A stretch of 64,000 nt of DNA from Salinicoccus halitifaciens (GTDB taxonomy: Bacteria; Bacillota; Bacilli; Staphylococcales; Salinicoccaceae). The translations under genes and the position numbers were made by a program. Below are positions 1-9,869 of the stretch, in pieces. Each line of letters starts with the position of its first letter. Within the stretch, counting starts at the first letter, position 1. The stretch lies in assembly GCF_021026095.1 (NCBI RefSeq), contig NZ_JAJNCU010000008.1:1-64000 (forward strand). The letters run 5' to 3'. The notes beneath the pieces are model-generated. The model was not told the DNA's origin and ran no database searches. It saw only the letters and a list, made by a program, of their open reading frames with translations.

Positions 1-80
1 GGCCGGGGGAGGAAAACCCAAAGTGATCTCACTCGCATGAGGTACTATATACCTTATTACACAGGATTCTGGACTTGACA

Positions 81-230
81 CGTTTTTCGGCATAACTCCC
101 TTCTTTGCGGTCAACTTATGTCACGGGAAGGCGTTTTGTGGCATAACTTCACTCTTCGCGGCCGTTTCGTGTCACGGGAAGGCGTTTTTCGGCATAACTT
201 CACTCCTCACCACCGACTTATGTCACGCCA
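81..230. repeat. 51-bp tandem repeat, 3 copies, upstream of pgi
   Basis: Three units begin at 81, 132 and 183, each opening with a cgttttnnggcataact motif and carrying an acttatgtcacg-like motif about 30 bp later. The period is exactly 51 bp. CATAA and TTATG arms inside units 1 and 3 can form a hairpin; unit 2 pairs poorly. The gene to the left is outside the window. Unlike the other arrays in this window, this one lies 5' of a gene rather than in a convergent gap. No credible gene is seen in positions 1-332; the first 80 bases hold only a short AGGTA/TACCT inverted repeat near 41-55. Confidence 0.85.
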
Positions 231-271
231 CGGCGCATCGCGCCCATGACACCACCCCAAAGGGATATCAG

Positions 272-300
272 TTGATTTCCTGTCTGTACATTTCTACAAT
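272..300 (+). promoter_or_regulatory. sigma-A promoter of pgi
   Basis: TTGATT at 272-277 and TACAAT at 295-300 are separated by 17 bp. Transcription would begin near 307, about 26 bases before the pgi start codon. Confidence 0.7.
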
Positions 301-332
301 TAATTAAAAGATATTTGTAAAGGGATGGTTTG

Positions 333-1661
333 ATGACTGAGAATTTTATCCGGCTGGATCTTGAGCATACCCGGCATTTTGCGGGCGATCATGAAATCGG
401 CATGCTGGAGCCGTACATAGAAGCGGCGCACGAAGCAATCGAGAAGAGGACGGGTGCGGGCAGCGAATTCCTCGGCTGGACGGACCTGCCGGAAACTTAT
501 GACAAGGATGAGTTCGAAAGGATCAAAGAGGCGGCACGGGCAATCAACGGCCACTCGGATGTGCTGGTCGTGATCGGCATCGGCGGTTCCTACCTCGGTG
601 CGAAGGCGGCCCTCGAGATGCTGAACCCGACTTTCAAAAAAGAAGGGCCGGAAGTGATCTTCGCAGGGCATCACCTCTCCGCACATTATATGAACGAGCT
701 CAAAGATCACCTCAGGGACAAGGATTTCTCCATCAACGTCATCAGCAAATCAGGCACGACGACGGAGCCGGCGATCGCCTTCCGCATCTTCAAGCAGCTG
801 CTTGAAGAGAAGTATGACGATGTACGGGACCGGATATACGTCACGACCGACCGCAGCAAAGGCGCGCTGAAGCAGCTTGCGGATACGGAAGGTTATGCGA
901 CGTTCACAGTGCCGGACGACATCGGCGGCAGGTATTCAGTCCTGACCGCGGTGGGCCTTCTGCCGATGGCCGCTTCAGGTATCGACATCGATGCCGTGAT
1001 GGCAGGCGCACAAGATGCAAAAAAAGAACTTTCACATAAAGACGTCTCCGAAAACCCGGCCTACCGGTATGCGGCAATCAGGAACATCCTGTACAAAAAA
1101 GGCTATCACACGGAGCTTTTTGCGAATTATGACGAACGCCTGAAATATTTTGCGGAATGGTGGAAGCAGCTGTTCGGCGAAAGTGAAGGTAAGGACAATA
1201 AAGGCATCCTGCCGCACAGCGCGAATTTCACGACCGACCTCCATTCACTGGGCCAGTATATCCAGGACGGACAGCGCGGCCTGTTCGAGACGGTGCTCTC
1301 CGTCGAGGCACCGATGAGCGACATCACAATCGAGGAGGATAAAGAAAATCTCGACGGCCTGAATTACCTCTCCGGCATGACGATTGATGCCGTCAATAAG
1401 AAAGCGGTCGAAGGCACGATGCTCGCCCATGTGGACGGCGGTGTGCCGAATATCCTCATCACCGTCCCGGACCTCTCGGCGCGGACATTCGGCAGCCTTG
1501 TGTACTTCTTTGAGCTCGCCTGTGCGATGAGCGGTTACCTGCTCGGGGTCAACCCCTTCGACCAGCCGGGTGTCGAGGCATACAAGAAGAACATGTTCGC
1601 ACTGCTCGGCAAACCCGGGTTCGAAGCATTGCAGAAGGAATTGAATGACAGACTCCGTTAA
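333..1661 (+). CDS. pgi: glucose-6-phosphate isomerase
   Basis: Cytoplasmic enzyme interconverting glucose 6-phosphate and fructose 6-phosphate in glycolysis and gluconeogenesis. The 442-residue product has the usual length for Firmicute Pgi. The sugar-phosphate isomerase core is visible: GIGGSYLG near residues 82-89, the phosphate-binding [10 protein letters not shown] at 138-147, and a [14 protein letters not shown] block. A TTG codon lies immediately upstream in frame, but the ATG at 333 is chosen because family members begin with one Met and the AAAGGGATGG element is better placed for it. The gene has its own promoter and terminator, so it looks monocistronic. Confidence 0.97.
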   Translation: MTENFIRLDLEHTRHFAGDHEIGMLEPYIEAAHEAIEKRTGAGSEFLGWTDLPETYDKDEFERIKEAARAINGHSDVLVVIGIGGSYLGAKAALEMLNPTFKKEGPEVIFAGHHLSAHYMNELKDHLRDKDFSINVISKSGTTTEPAIAFRIFKQLLEEKYDDVRDRIYVTTDRSKGALKQLADTEGYATFTVPDDIGGRYSVLTAVGLLPMAASGIDIDAVMAGAQDAKKELSHKDVSENPAYRYAAIRNILYKKGYHTELFANYDERLKYFAEWWKQLFGESEGKDNKGILPHSANFTTDLHSLGQYIQDGQRGLFETVLSVEAPMSDITIEEDKENLDGLNYLSGMTIDAVNKKAVEGTMLAHVDGGVPNILITVPDLSARTFGSLVYFFELACAMSGYLLGVNPFDQPGVEAYKKNMFALLGKPGFEALQKELNDRLR

Positions 1662-1688
1662 AAATTATATAATTAAATGTAATCTTGG

Positions 1689-1728
1689 AATAGGCTATAT
1701 TATTGCAATATAGCCTATAATCTTTTTT
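1689..1728 (+). terminator. rho-independent terminator of pgi
   Basis: A 12-bp stem (ATAGGCTATATT with its complement) around a 5-base loop is followed by TCTTTTTTT. Confidence 0.9.
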
Positions 1729-1743
1729 TGCGGGGTCATTTCA

Positions 1744-2343
1744 TTGGAGCGTTGGATAGAATTATTCACAACCGAGGAAGGGATACGATCGATCTTCGAA
1801 CAGTTCGAGCAATTCGGCCTGCTGGCGGGCTTTCTTCTGGTCATATTGGAAGCTTTCATTCCGGTATTGCCGCTGTTTGCCATCGTCATTTTAAATATCA
1901 ATTCCTACGGCTTCATCGTCGGCTTCATAATGAGCTACTCGGCAACGGTGACAGGCAGTTTCCTTGTCTTCCTGACGGTCAGGTTCCTGTTCCGGAATGC
2001 AGCACAGCGGTACATCCACAAAAGGGAGAACCTTGAAAAACTGCTCCGCTTCGTCGATGAACGCGGGTTCACATTCGCATTCATCATGCTGGCGCTGCCC
2101 TTCACCCCGACCTCCGTCGTGAACGTGATTGCGGCCCTGTCAAATATGAGGAGTGAAGTGTATCTGCTGATACTGGTCGCCGCCAAACTGATCATGATCG
2201 GCTCGATGGCGCTGGTCGGCTATGACATCACGGAATTCTTCAACTCGCCGGTGCGGCTTGCCGTCTCCCTTATATTATTGGCGTTATTATACTTTTTCTC
2301 GAAATGGTATCAGCGTTATTTGAATAAGAAATTGAAAAAATAG
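1744..2343 (+). CDS. DedA/VTT-domain (TVP38/TMEM64-type) membrane protein
   Basis: A 199-residue integral membrane protein with about five hydrophobic segments. The VTT-type core (FIPVLPLFAIVILN... near residues 38-60, then a GSFLVFLTVRFLF block and an FTPTSVVNVIAA loop) places it in the SNARE-associated/DedA superfamily, whose members are linked to lipid translocation and membrane homeostasis. The start is the TTG at 1744 with GGGGT 8 bases upstream; no ATG gives a full-length VTT domain. It lies between pgi and spsB, the position of an equivalent gene in staphylococci, 12 bp from spsB. The precise substrate cannot be told from sequence. Confidence 0.8.
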   Translation: MERWIELFTTEEGIRSIFEQFEQFGLLAGFLLVILEAFIPVLPLFAIVILNINSYGFIVGFIMSYSATVTGSFLVFLTVRFLFRNAAQRYIHKRENLEKLLRFVDERGFTFAFIMLALPFTPTSVVNVIAALSNMRSEVYLLILVAAKLIMIGSMALVGYDITEFFNSPVRLAVSLILLALLYFFSKWYQRYLNKKLKK

Positions 2344-2355
2344 AGGTGCATCCCA

Positions 2356-2886
2356 GTGAAAAAAGAAATTCTGGAATGGGTGATGGCGATTGCCATCGCC
2401 ATAATGTTAATCGTGGTGATCAGGACCTTCTTCTTCGTCACCTATACGGTCGACGGACTCAGCATGGATCCGACACTGCAGGACGGCGACCGCGTCGTCG
2501 TCAACAAATTCATGGATAACTTCACCGATTATGAATACCCGGAAGTCGTCGTATTCGATTCTGATATGGGTCCGGCGTATGTGAAGCGTGTCATCGGCAC
2601 GCCGGGTGATGAGGTCGAGATGCGGGATCAGCAGGTCTACGTCAACGGGGAGCCGCTCGAAGAGGATTACGTGGTGCACACCGGGGAATCGTACATGGAC
2701 AACTTCACACTGAGTGACCTCGGGGTGGAAGGGGATGTGATCCCGGAAGACCATTATCTGGTGCTCGGCGACAACCGTCCGGTTTCAAGGGATGGCCGCG
2801 ACTTCGGGCTGATCCATGAAGACAGCATCGTCGGCGAAGTCCAGCTCAGATTCTGGCCGCTGAACGAGATCACAGTCAATTTTTAA
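2356..2886 (+). CDS. spsB: type I signal peptidase
   Basis: Membrane-bound serine protease that removes signal peptides from secreted proteins. The 176-residue product has one N-terminal transmembrane helix (about residues 8-28), the nucleophile in the DGLSMDPT motif (Ser36), the general base in YVKRVIGTPGDEV (Lys77) and the C-terminal GDNRPVSRDGRDFG box. Both catalytic residues are present, so this is the active SpsB type rather than the inactive SpsA paralogue that precedes it in S. aureus; no such paralogue is found here. It starts at GTG 2356 with GAGGTG 7 bases upstream. The DedA-type gene and spsB probably share a transcript. Confidence 0.95.
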   Translation: MKKEILEWVMAIAIAIMLIVVIRTFFFVTYTVDGLSMDPTLQDGDRVVVNKFMDNFTDYEYPEVVVFDSDMGPAYVKRVIGTPGDEVEMRDQQVYVNGEPLEEDYVVHTGESYMDNFTLSDLGVEGDVIPEDHYLVLGDNRPVSRDGRDFGLIHEDSIVGEVQLRFWPLNEITVNF

Positions 2887-2892
2887 CCATAT

Positions 2893-2922
2893 TAAGACAC
2901 CTTTTTTCAGGGTGTCTTTTAT
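2893..2922 (+). terminator. rho-independent terminator of spsB
   Basis: Stem AAGACACC / GGTGTCTT with loop TTTTTTCA, followed by a T-rich tail. Confidence 0.85.
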
Positions 2923-2944
2923 TTACTTATAAAGGAGTGGGACC

Positions 2945-5900
2945 ATGAGAGTCAATATTTGGACGGGCGTCAGCGGTACGGGCAAGACGGACCAGATGTT
3001 CAAGGAGATCGAAGCGATAACGCTGGATGAGCCGCTCGGATCGAGCATCTACATCATCACGCCGACCCAGAACACACTGCAGTATGAACGCATACTCACC
3101 GCCGGCAGGAATGAAAACCTCACCGGCAGCCTCCGGGCCGGCGTGTTCAGCTTCCAGAGGTTCATCTGGCATATATTCAACGAAATCGGCGGGAACAGCC
3201 GTGAGACGCTGAGTGAAAGCGGCCAGGTGATGCTCCTGCATAAGCTGATGGATGATATGAAGGACAGCTTCAAATATTATCAGGATTCGAGCCAGTACAT
3301 CAGATTCTCCAAAAAGGTGCTCGATATGCTGAAGGAATTTAGGACATACCAGGTGTCGGTCGACGACATCGGCAGCGTCAGATCCGAAAAGGAGCGCTAC
3401 CAGGACAAACTTTACGACCTGACGCGGATTTATGAGAACTGGCTCGAGCTCATCGGAGAGCTTAATATAGAAGATCTGAACATCATCAATACATTCATGA
3501 CGGCACTGGATATGAATCCCGACATCAAAGTGCTGAAGGACGCCGTGATCTACATCGACGGTTTCCACAACTTCACGGAAAGCGAGTTCCAGCTGATTGC
3601 GGCACTGGCGAAGCGGGTTAAGGCGATCAATATACTCCTCACCCACAAGGGTGAGAATAAAACCCTCTTCAGAAAGACGGATGCGAGCATCACACGCCTT
3701 CAGGAGCTGCTCGGCAGCGCGGTCAACATCGTCCATTTCGAGGACGAGTTCAGGCGCTCCGGGAAGATGGGGCTGATCCAGCTCGAGGAATACTTCTCGA
3801 AAGGAAAACCCATGACCCTCTATGACGGCATCACCATCACGGAAGCACCGAACATCATCGATGAGGTGACGAATGTCGCACGTGAAATCGAGCGGCTGAC
3901 AGCAGACGGCATCCATTACAGGGAGATCGGGATACTTTACCGCGACGAGTCCTATATCCGTCATATCGAATCGATATTCCGGAGGTTCGACATCTCCTAC
4001 CATGTGGACCAGAAGGTGCCGATGCACTCCCACCCGTTCGTCCAGTTCATCATCTCGGTGCTGGAATGCTACATGCGCAGGTTCGAATTCACCGCCCTGA
4101 TGGATGTGCTGAAGGCGGAATATATGACAGGACCCGAAGAGCGTGACTTCATATTCCAGTTTGAAAACTTCGCACTGGAGCGCGGACTGACAAGAAGTGC
4201 ACTTTTCAAAGATGAGCTCTTCACCGTGAGGCGGTTCAGGGACGGCGAAGGTGAGATCAGGGAGATCGATGTAAGTGATGAGGTGGCGGACCTCCTCGAC
4301 TTCAAAAATGACGTGCTGGGCCGGCTGTCCCGCCTGTTCGACCGGTTCGACGAAGCGGAGAACGTCCTACAGTACATTACGATCATCCATGAGTTCCTTG
4401 CAGAAGAGGGCATCATGGAGAAGGTCGAAGCGGAAATCCATGCGCTTGAGGAGACCGGCGACATCGTGAAGCGTGATGAGACGGAGCAGGCATTCAACCA
4501 TTTCGTGAAGATGCTGGATGATGCATACATCGTCTTCAAAGAGGAGCCCGTCTCATTTGAAATCTTCCATGAAACGTTCAAGGACGGCCTTTTGAATGCG
4601 GAATTCAGCCTGCTCCCGTCGACGATCGACCAGGTCATCATCGGCAACCTCGACCTCGCCAAAGTCGAAAATAAGAAGCATGTCTTCATCATCGGCATGA
4701 ACCGCAATGTGATGCCGAGGGAGACGCGGAGCAACGCGCTCATCAGGGAAGAGGAAAAAGAACTCTTCGAAGCCCACGACATCATCCTTTCGCCGAGCGC
4801 CAAAGTGCTCGCACAGGATGAGCGGTTCGTCTTCTACCACGGGGCGACCCGGGCAAGCGAGGGGCTCCACATCAGCTTTTCCAACATGCTGCAGGGCGGG
4901 GAGCCGACCAAGATCAGCCCCTTCGTCGAAGAGATCATCCCGCAGCATGACTACCAGAGGGATCTGGTGTACCGCCGGACGTCCCTGTACGGGAAGTTCG
5001 AGCCTGAAAAACTGGTGTCATCGGCACGCAGCATGGAGGCGCTGATCCATCTGAAGCTCAGGGAGCTGCTCGGCATACACAACGTTCCGATCAGTGAACT
5101 CGCGCGCTATCCGGAGTATGCGACATGGATCCGGCTGTACCAGATCATCAAAAGCCATGATACGACCGGCATGTACAAGAGGCTGAACCTGAGCCTCACC
5201 GATGACAACCGCGCGACCCCGATCACCCCGGCCACCGCCGAAGCACTTTACGGCGAATCGATGCATGCCAGCGTCTCGAGGTTCGAGTCGTTCAACCGCT
5301 GCCAGTTCCAGCACTTTGCGAATTACGGCCTCAAGCTGAACGTCAGGCAGCCTTACAAGGTGGCGCCGCTCGACCTCGGTAACCTCTACCACCATGTGCT
5401 TGAAAATGTGACGCGCAAGCTGGATTTCACATTCCAGCATGAGGATGCACACATCGAAACAGTCACGGAGACGGCGATCGACGAGGAAGCACAAGCGATA
5501 CAGCACGGCATCTTCAATGATTCATATTACAATGCCTCGCTTAAGCGGAGGGCAAAAGATGCGCTGACCCGGCTGATTTATTTCATGCGGGACATCGAGC
5601 GTCTCGGCGAGTACAAAATTGCCCATGTCGAACTCGGATTCGGCAAATCACGTGATTCCCTCGGCGAAGTCACCTTCGAAAGCGATGCCGGCAGGAAGAT
5701 TTCCTTGAGGGGTAAGATCGACCGCATCGATGTATATGAGAGCGGCGGCAATGCCTATGTCAACCTGATCGACTACAAATCGAGCACGAGGAAGATTTCG
5801 CGTGCAGGGATACTGAACGGCCTCGAGCTGCAGATGATCACTTACATGCATGTGCTGACAACGAACGGCACCGATCTGTTCGAAGGCGAAGTGCGGCCGA

Positions 5901-6436
5901 ACAGCATGCTCTTCTTCCCGGTGAAGGACCCCGTACTCAATCTGAAAGCGGAGGCCGAACCCGCCGAAATACTGAAGGAGCAGAATAAACAGCTCAAGCC
6001 CGACGGCGCCTTCATCAATGAACATCCCGAGTACGATGAATATATGGACGAGTCCTCGATCGGCCTGACGGGACTGCTGTCATCGGTGGAGGAGTATAAG
6101 GACTACAGCGAATTCTACCCGATCACGGTGAGCGCCAAAGGCAAGATCAACGGCATGACGAAAGGGCGGTATTTCAGCCCGGCACTGTTCCGCCATTATG
6201 CGGATTATGTGATTGAAATGTATAAGAAAGTGACGGATGAAATTTATTCAGGGGCGAATGAAGTCAACCCGATGTCGACGGGGGATGTGCTGCCGTGCAG
6301 CTTCTGCGACTTCAAATTCGCCTGCCGGGTGGACTATTTGATGAATGCCCGCGAGATGCGGGAGAACAAAGTGGAAGAATCGGAAATTGAAGCGTTTGAA
6401 AGGGAGGTGGCCTCTGATGGTGACCTGGACGGATGA
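2945..6436 (+). CDS. addB: ATP-dependent helicase/nuclease subunit B
   Basis: Second subunit of the AddAB (RexAB) enzyme, which resects double-strand DNA ends for RecA-dependent repair. The 1163 residues match the length of Bacillus AddB. A Walker A motif GVSGTGKT lies near residues 8-15. The C-terminal nuclease has the LIDYKSS motif and the four cysteines typical of the AddB iron-sulfur cluster: one in NRCQFQHFANYG, three in PCSFCDFKFACR. The ATG at 2945 follows AAAGGAGTGGG. The 3' end overlaps addA by 20 bp, implying coupled translation. Confidence 0.96.
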   Translation: MRVNIWTGVSGTGKTDQMFKEIEAITLDEPLGSSIYIITPTQNTLQYERILTAGRNENLTGSLRAGVFSFQRFIWHIFNEIGGNSRETLSESGQVMLLHKLMDDMKDSFKYYQDSSQYIRFSKKVLDMLKEFRTYQVSVDDIGSVRSEKERYQDKLYDLTRIYENWLELIGELNIEDLNIINTFMTALDMNPDIKVLKDAVIYIDGFHNFTESEFQLIAALAKRVKAINILLTHKGENKTLFRKTDASITRLQELLGSAVNIVHFEDEFRRSGKMGLIQLEEYFSKGKPMTLYDGITITEAPNIIDEVTNVAREIERLTADGIHYREIGILYRDESYIRHIESIFRRFDISYHVDQKVPMHSHPFVQFIISVLECYMRRFEFTALMDVLKAEYMTGPEERDFIFQFENFALERGLTRSALFKDELFTVRRFRDGEGEIREIDVSDEVADLLDFKNDVLGRLSRLFDRFDEAENVLQYITIIHEFLAEEGIMEKVEAEIHALEETGDIVKRDETEQAFNHFVKMLDDAYIVFKEEPVSFEIFHETFKDGLLNAEFSLLPSTIDQVIIGNLDLAKVENKKHVFIIGMNRNVMPRETRSNALIREEEKELFEAHDIILSPSAKVLAQDERFVFYHGATRASEGLHISFSNMLQGGEPTKISPFVEEIIPQHDYQRDLVYRRTSLYGKFEPEKLVSSARSMEALIHLKLRELLGIHNVPISELARYPEYATWIRLYQIIKSHDTTGMYKRLNLSLTDDNRATPITPATAEALYGESMHASVSRFESFNRCQFQHFANYGLKLNVRQPYKVAPLDLGNLYHHVLENVTRKLDFTFQHEDAHIETVTETAIDEEAQAIQHGIFNDSYYNASLKRRAKDALTRLIYFMRDIERLGEYKIAHVELGFGKSRDSLGEVTFESDAGRKISLRGKIDRIDVYESGGNAYVNLIDYKSSTRKISRAGILNGLELQMITYMHVLTTNGTDLFEGEVRPNSMLFFPVKDPVLNLKAEAEPAEILKEQNKQLKPDGAFINEHPEYDEYMDESSIGLTGLLSSVEEYKDYSEFYPITVSAKGKINGMTKGRYFSPALFRHYADYVIEMYKKVTDEIYSGANEVNPMSTGDVLPCSFCDFKFACRVDYLMNAREMRENKVEESEIEAFEREVASDGDLDG

Positions 6437-9400
6437 ACAATATGAAGCGATCCATTACACGGGCTCGGACATACTGATTTCCGCCGCAGCAGGCAGCGGA
6501 AAGACGACCGTGCTCGTCGAGCGGATCATACAGAACATCGTGGGCGGCAGGTATTCTGTGGACGAACTGCTCGTCTCCACCTTCACGAACATGAGTGCAA
6601 GGGACATGAAGGAAAAGATCGAAAAAGAGCTGCGCAAAAAGCATGCGGAGACGGGGGACCCGAGGCTGAACGAGGAGATACTGAAGCTGAACGGGGCGCA
6701 TATCTCGACGCTCCACAGCTTCTGCCTCTACCTTATACGGATGCACTACAACGTCATCGGCATCCCGCCGGATATGCGGACGCTGTCGGATATAGAAGGC
6801 CAGATCAGGCTGGACGGGGTCATCGACCGGGTGCTTGAGGACTACTATGCGGAGGGGACGGATGTCTTCACGGACTTGACGTTCATGACATCTTCGGATA
6901 AGAACAACAGCGGCCTGGTTGAAATCATCAAAAACCTCTATTTCACCGCGGTGGCGAGCCCCGATCCGCTCAGTTTTCTCGAAAGCCGGCTTGACCAGTA
7001 CGAGGACGCATCGCATCTTGAGGCCATCGTCGATTCATATAATGAAATCATCAGGCATAAGCTGATTGCACTCGAAACGTCGCTCGATGAACTGCATAAG
7101 GGGTACAACGCCGTCTACCATGAAGACATCAAGGAGACGCAGAAGCGCGATGCATTTGATGCGCTTTCCGACCTGATGCGTGCGGTGGAGCGGGCCCGGG
7201 AGGCGAACCTCCGGGGCGAAGCCGTCGATCTGCCGCCCTTTGCCCTGAAGGACGGGCGAACGGCATTCTTCAAAAAGATCGCGGATCCCTATGAGAAGAA
7301 ACACCTGACCGACACCCAGAATAAAGTCAAGCAGTCCTATAATGAACTGCTGTCACTCCCTGCCTACACCGTGGAGGATGCGGCGGATGAACTGTCGCCG
7401 ATGAATGAGATGAACAACACCCTCATCCGCATCGCCATCAATGTGCTGGAGAGTTTCAGACATCAGAAGAACCTCCGGAATGAAATGGATTTCTCCGATT
7501 ATGAGCACTATGCCCTCGCGATACTGAATGCGAATGACCAGGAAGTGGCTGAAATTTACCGGGAACAGTTCAAGGAGATCATGATAGACGAATATCAGGA
7601 CATCAACCGGGTGCAGGAGGCGATCATCTCGCTGATCAAGACCGGGGATGAGAAGGACGGCAATTTGTTCATGGTGGGGGATGTGAAGCAGTCCATCTAT
7701 AAATTCAGGCAGGCGGACCCGTCGCTCTTCATCGAAAAAGCGAACCGCTTCAAGGGACCGGGCAGCGGGAAGATCATCAATCTGAACCACAACTTCAGGT
7801 CGAGGGGTGAAGTGCTGGATCTGACCAACAGCCTGTTTGAAAGGATCATGGACGAAACGGTCGGTGAAATCGAATATGATGACACCCAGAAGCTCGTCCA
7901 GGGCAACTACTTGGATGCACCGGAAATCAGACAGGAGCTCCATGTGATCGAAGAAGCCGATGAGATCGAAGGGAATGCCGAAATCAGGCACATCATCGAT
8001 GTCATCAAGGATAAAGTGTCACGCGGGGCGGATTACAGGGACATCGTCATCCTGACACGCAATACGACGGATAATGAAGACTACCGGAAAATGCTGAGTG
8101 AAGCGGGTCTGCCGGTTTACGTCAACAACCGCACCGGGTACCTCGACACCCTTGAGGTGCGTTCGCTCCTGAGCATACTGTCGATCATCGACAACCCGCT
8201 GCAGGACGATCACTTCACCGGCACGATGCGCCTGCCACAGTTCGATTTCAACGAGGAGGATATCGCGAAGATCCGTGCCTGTTCGGATGCGGTCTATATG
8301 TATGAGACCGCCCGGGAATATGAGGCGGAGGACGATCTTAAGAAGCGGCTGGACGGCTTCTTCACGGTGCTCGATGAACTGCGCACACAGGAGCGGTATT
8401 TGAGCGTACCCGAACTGATCGATGAAATTTATTACCAGTTCAATCTTCTGGAATATTTCTCAGGGCTGCCGGGCGGGCAGAACAGGCGGGCGAACCTGAA
8501 CGGGCTCGTCGAGAAGGCGATGGAATTCGAGGAGATGTCGCATATCTCCCTCTACCAGTTCATCACGACGATCACAAGGATGATCGCGGACGGTCAGGAC
8601 TTCGGCGAAGAGAACACCGTGTCGCCGGATGACGACATCCTCCGGGTGATGACGATCCATGCATCGAAGGGGCTCGAGTTCGACCATGTCATCTATGCCG
8701 GCATACACAGGAACCTGAACTTCAGGGACCTGCATGCCAGGGTGATCGTCCATGCGGACTACGGCATCGGCTTCAAGCGTTTCAACAGCCGTGACAATAC
8801 GATCCTGCCGAGCATCCATTCAATCGTCATGCAGGAATACATCAAGAAGGAGACGATTTCAGAGGAGATGCGCCTGATCTATGTGGCGATGACGCGGGCG
8901 GTGGAGCAGCTGACGATCCCCGTCGTCTTCAAGAAGGAACAGAAGGAGAAATACCTCTACAACGGCGGTATGGTGCTCGCCGATTACAGGCTGAACATCA
9001 ACAGCGTGCAGGAACTGATCTTTCCGGTCCTGAAATACTTGATCGATTCGGAGTATGATTTCCTTGAACTCATCGATGTTGAAATCAAGGATGTGGCTGA
9101 AGAGGAGAAGATGTATCATCTGTCTCCGGAGACGCTTTTGAATGTGGAAGCGGGACGGGGGGAATCCCTGTATGAGAAGTTCAGCCACCGCTACCACAGT
9201 CCGGGGCTCACGGACCTCGTCCATAAAGAGTCCGTCACGGAAATCAAGCGCAAAAACAGTACGCATCCGGATGATGCCAAAATCGTCCGGCATACGAGGA
9301 ACGTCAACCTGCGGGAGCCGGAATTCCTGAACCGGGGTGTTGAAGCACCGATCTTCGGTACGGTCATGCACGAAGTGATGATGCACCTGATGAATGACTG

Positions 9401-9869
9401 GGCCACACTCTCCGCACTCGGCGCCGCCGAAGCGGAAGCGTACATCGACCGGCTGATCTCAACGATCCGCGAGAGGGAGACGTTTTTGACCGACGTCCAT
9501 GTGTACAGGATAAAGGACAACATCTCGAGGTTCTTCAATGATCCGGTCATGATGGACCTGCTTGAAAACCAGAAGCAGATCCATACGGAGATCCCCTTCA
9601 TAATGAACCAGCGGGCGATCGGCTACTCGGAGCATGAAGCCCAGATCGTCCAGGGGATCATGGACTGTCTTCTGGAAATCGACGGGCATTACACGATCAT
9701 AGACTATAAGACGGACTGGGTGCCGCCCGGTGCGGATAAGCGGGAACTTGCGGAACGTTACAGGACACAGATGGATATTTACCGCCGCTCGGCTGAAAAA
9801 GCACTCGGCAGGGAAGTGGAAGTATATCTGTATTTCTTTTTATATGGAGCGATAAAAGTTGAAGACTGA
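6417..9869 (+). CDS. addA: ATP-dependent helicase/nuclease subunit A
   Basis: UvrD-family helicase and nuclease subunit of AddAB. Motifs in order: Q-motif TDEQYEAI at the N terminus, Walker A AAAGSGKTT near residue 23, Walker B DEYQD, GDVKQSIYKFRQADP, MTIHASKGLEF, VAMTRA, and the C-terminal nuclease motif IIDYKTDW. The frame stays open upstream to 6345, but the ATG at 6417 is preceded by AGGGAGGTGG and gives the family N terminus MVTWTDEQ, so it is preferred; the product is then 1150 residues. It overlaps both addB (20 bp) and the next gene (11 bp). Confidence 0.96.
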   Translation: MVTWTDEQYEAIHYTGSDILISAAAGSGKTTVLVERIIQNIVGGRYSVDELLVSTFTNMSARDMKEKIEKELRKKHAETGDPRLNEEILKLNGAHISTLHSFCLYLIRMHYNVIGIPPDMRTLSDIEGQIRLDGVIDRVLEDYYAEGTDVFTDLTFMTSSDKNNSGLVEIIKNLYFTAVASPDPLSFLESRLDQYEDASHLEAIVDSYNEIIRHKLIALETSLDELHKGYNAVYHEDIKETQKRDAFDALSDLMRAVERAREANLRGEAVDLPPFALKDGRTAFFKKIADPYEKKHLTDTQNKVKQSYNELLSLPAYTVEDAADELSPMNEMNNTLIRIAINVLESFRHQKNLRNEMDFSDYEHYALAILNANDQEVAEIYREQFKEIMIDEYQDINRVQEAIISLIKTGDEKDGNLFMVGDVKQSIYKFRQADPSLFIEKANRFKGPGSGKIINLNHNFRSRGEVLDLTNSLFERIMDETVGEIEYDDTQKLVQGNYLDAPEIRQELHVIEEADEIEGNAEIRHIIDVIKDKVSRGADYRDIVILTRNTTDNEDYRKMLSEAGLPVYVNNRTGYLDTLEVRSLLSILSIIDNPLQDDHFTGTMRLPQFDFNEEDIAKIRACSDAVYMYETAREYEAEDDLKKRLDGFFTVLDELRTQERYLSVPELIDEIYYQFNLLEYFSGLPGGQNRRANLNGLVEKAMEFEEMSHISLYQFITTITRMIADGQDFGEENTVSPDDDILRVMTIHASKGLEFDHVIYAGIHRNLNFRDLHARVIVHADYGIGFKRFNSRDNTILPSIHSIVMQEYIKKETISEEMRLIYVAMTRAVEQLTIPVVFKKEQKEKYLYNGGMVLADYRLNINSVQELIFPVLKYLIDSEYDFLELIDVEIKDVAEEEKMYHLSPETLLNVEAGRGESLYEKFSHRYHSPGLTDLVHKESVTEIKRKNSTHPDDAKIVRHTRNVNLREPEFLNRGVEAPIFGTVMHEVMMHLMNDWATLSALGAAEAEAYIDRLISTIRERETFLTDVHVYRIKDNISRFFNDPVMMDLLENQKQIHTEIPFIMNQRAIGYSEHEAQIVQGIMDCLLEIDGHYTIIDYKTDWVPPGADKRELAERYRTQMDIYRRSAEKALGREVEVYLYFFLYGAIKVED

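Noticed and set aside
2927-4033. 368-codon minus-strand frame inside addB
   Set aside because: It is the antisense shadow of a well-supported gene in GC-rich DNA; the same applies to the long antisense frames in addA, clpB, glpD, relQ/nadK and fabH.
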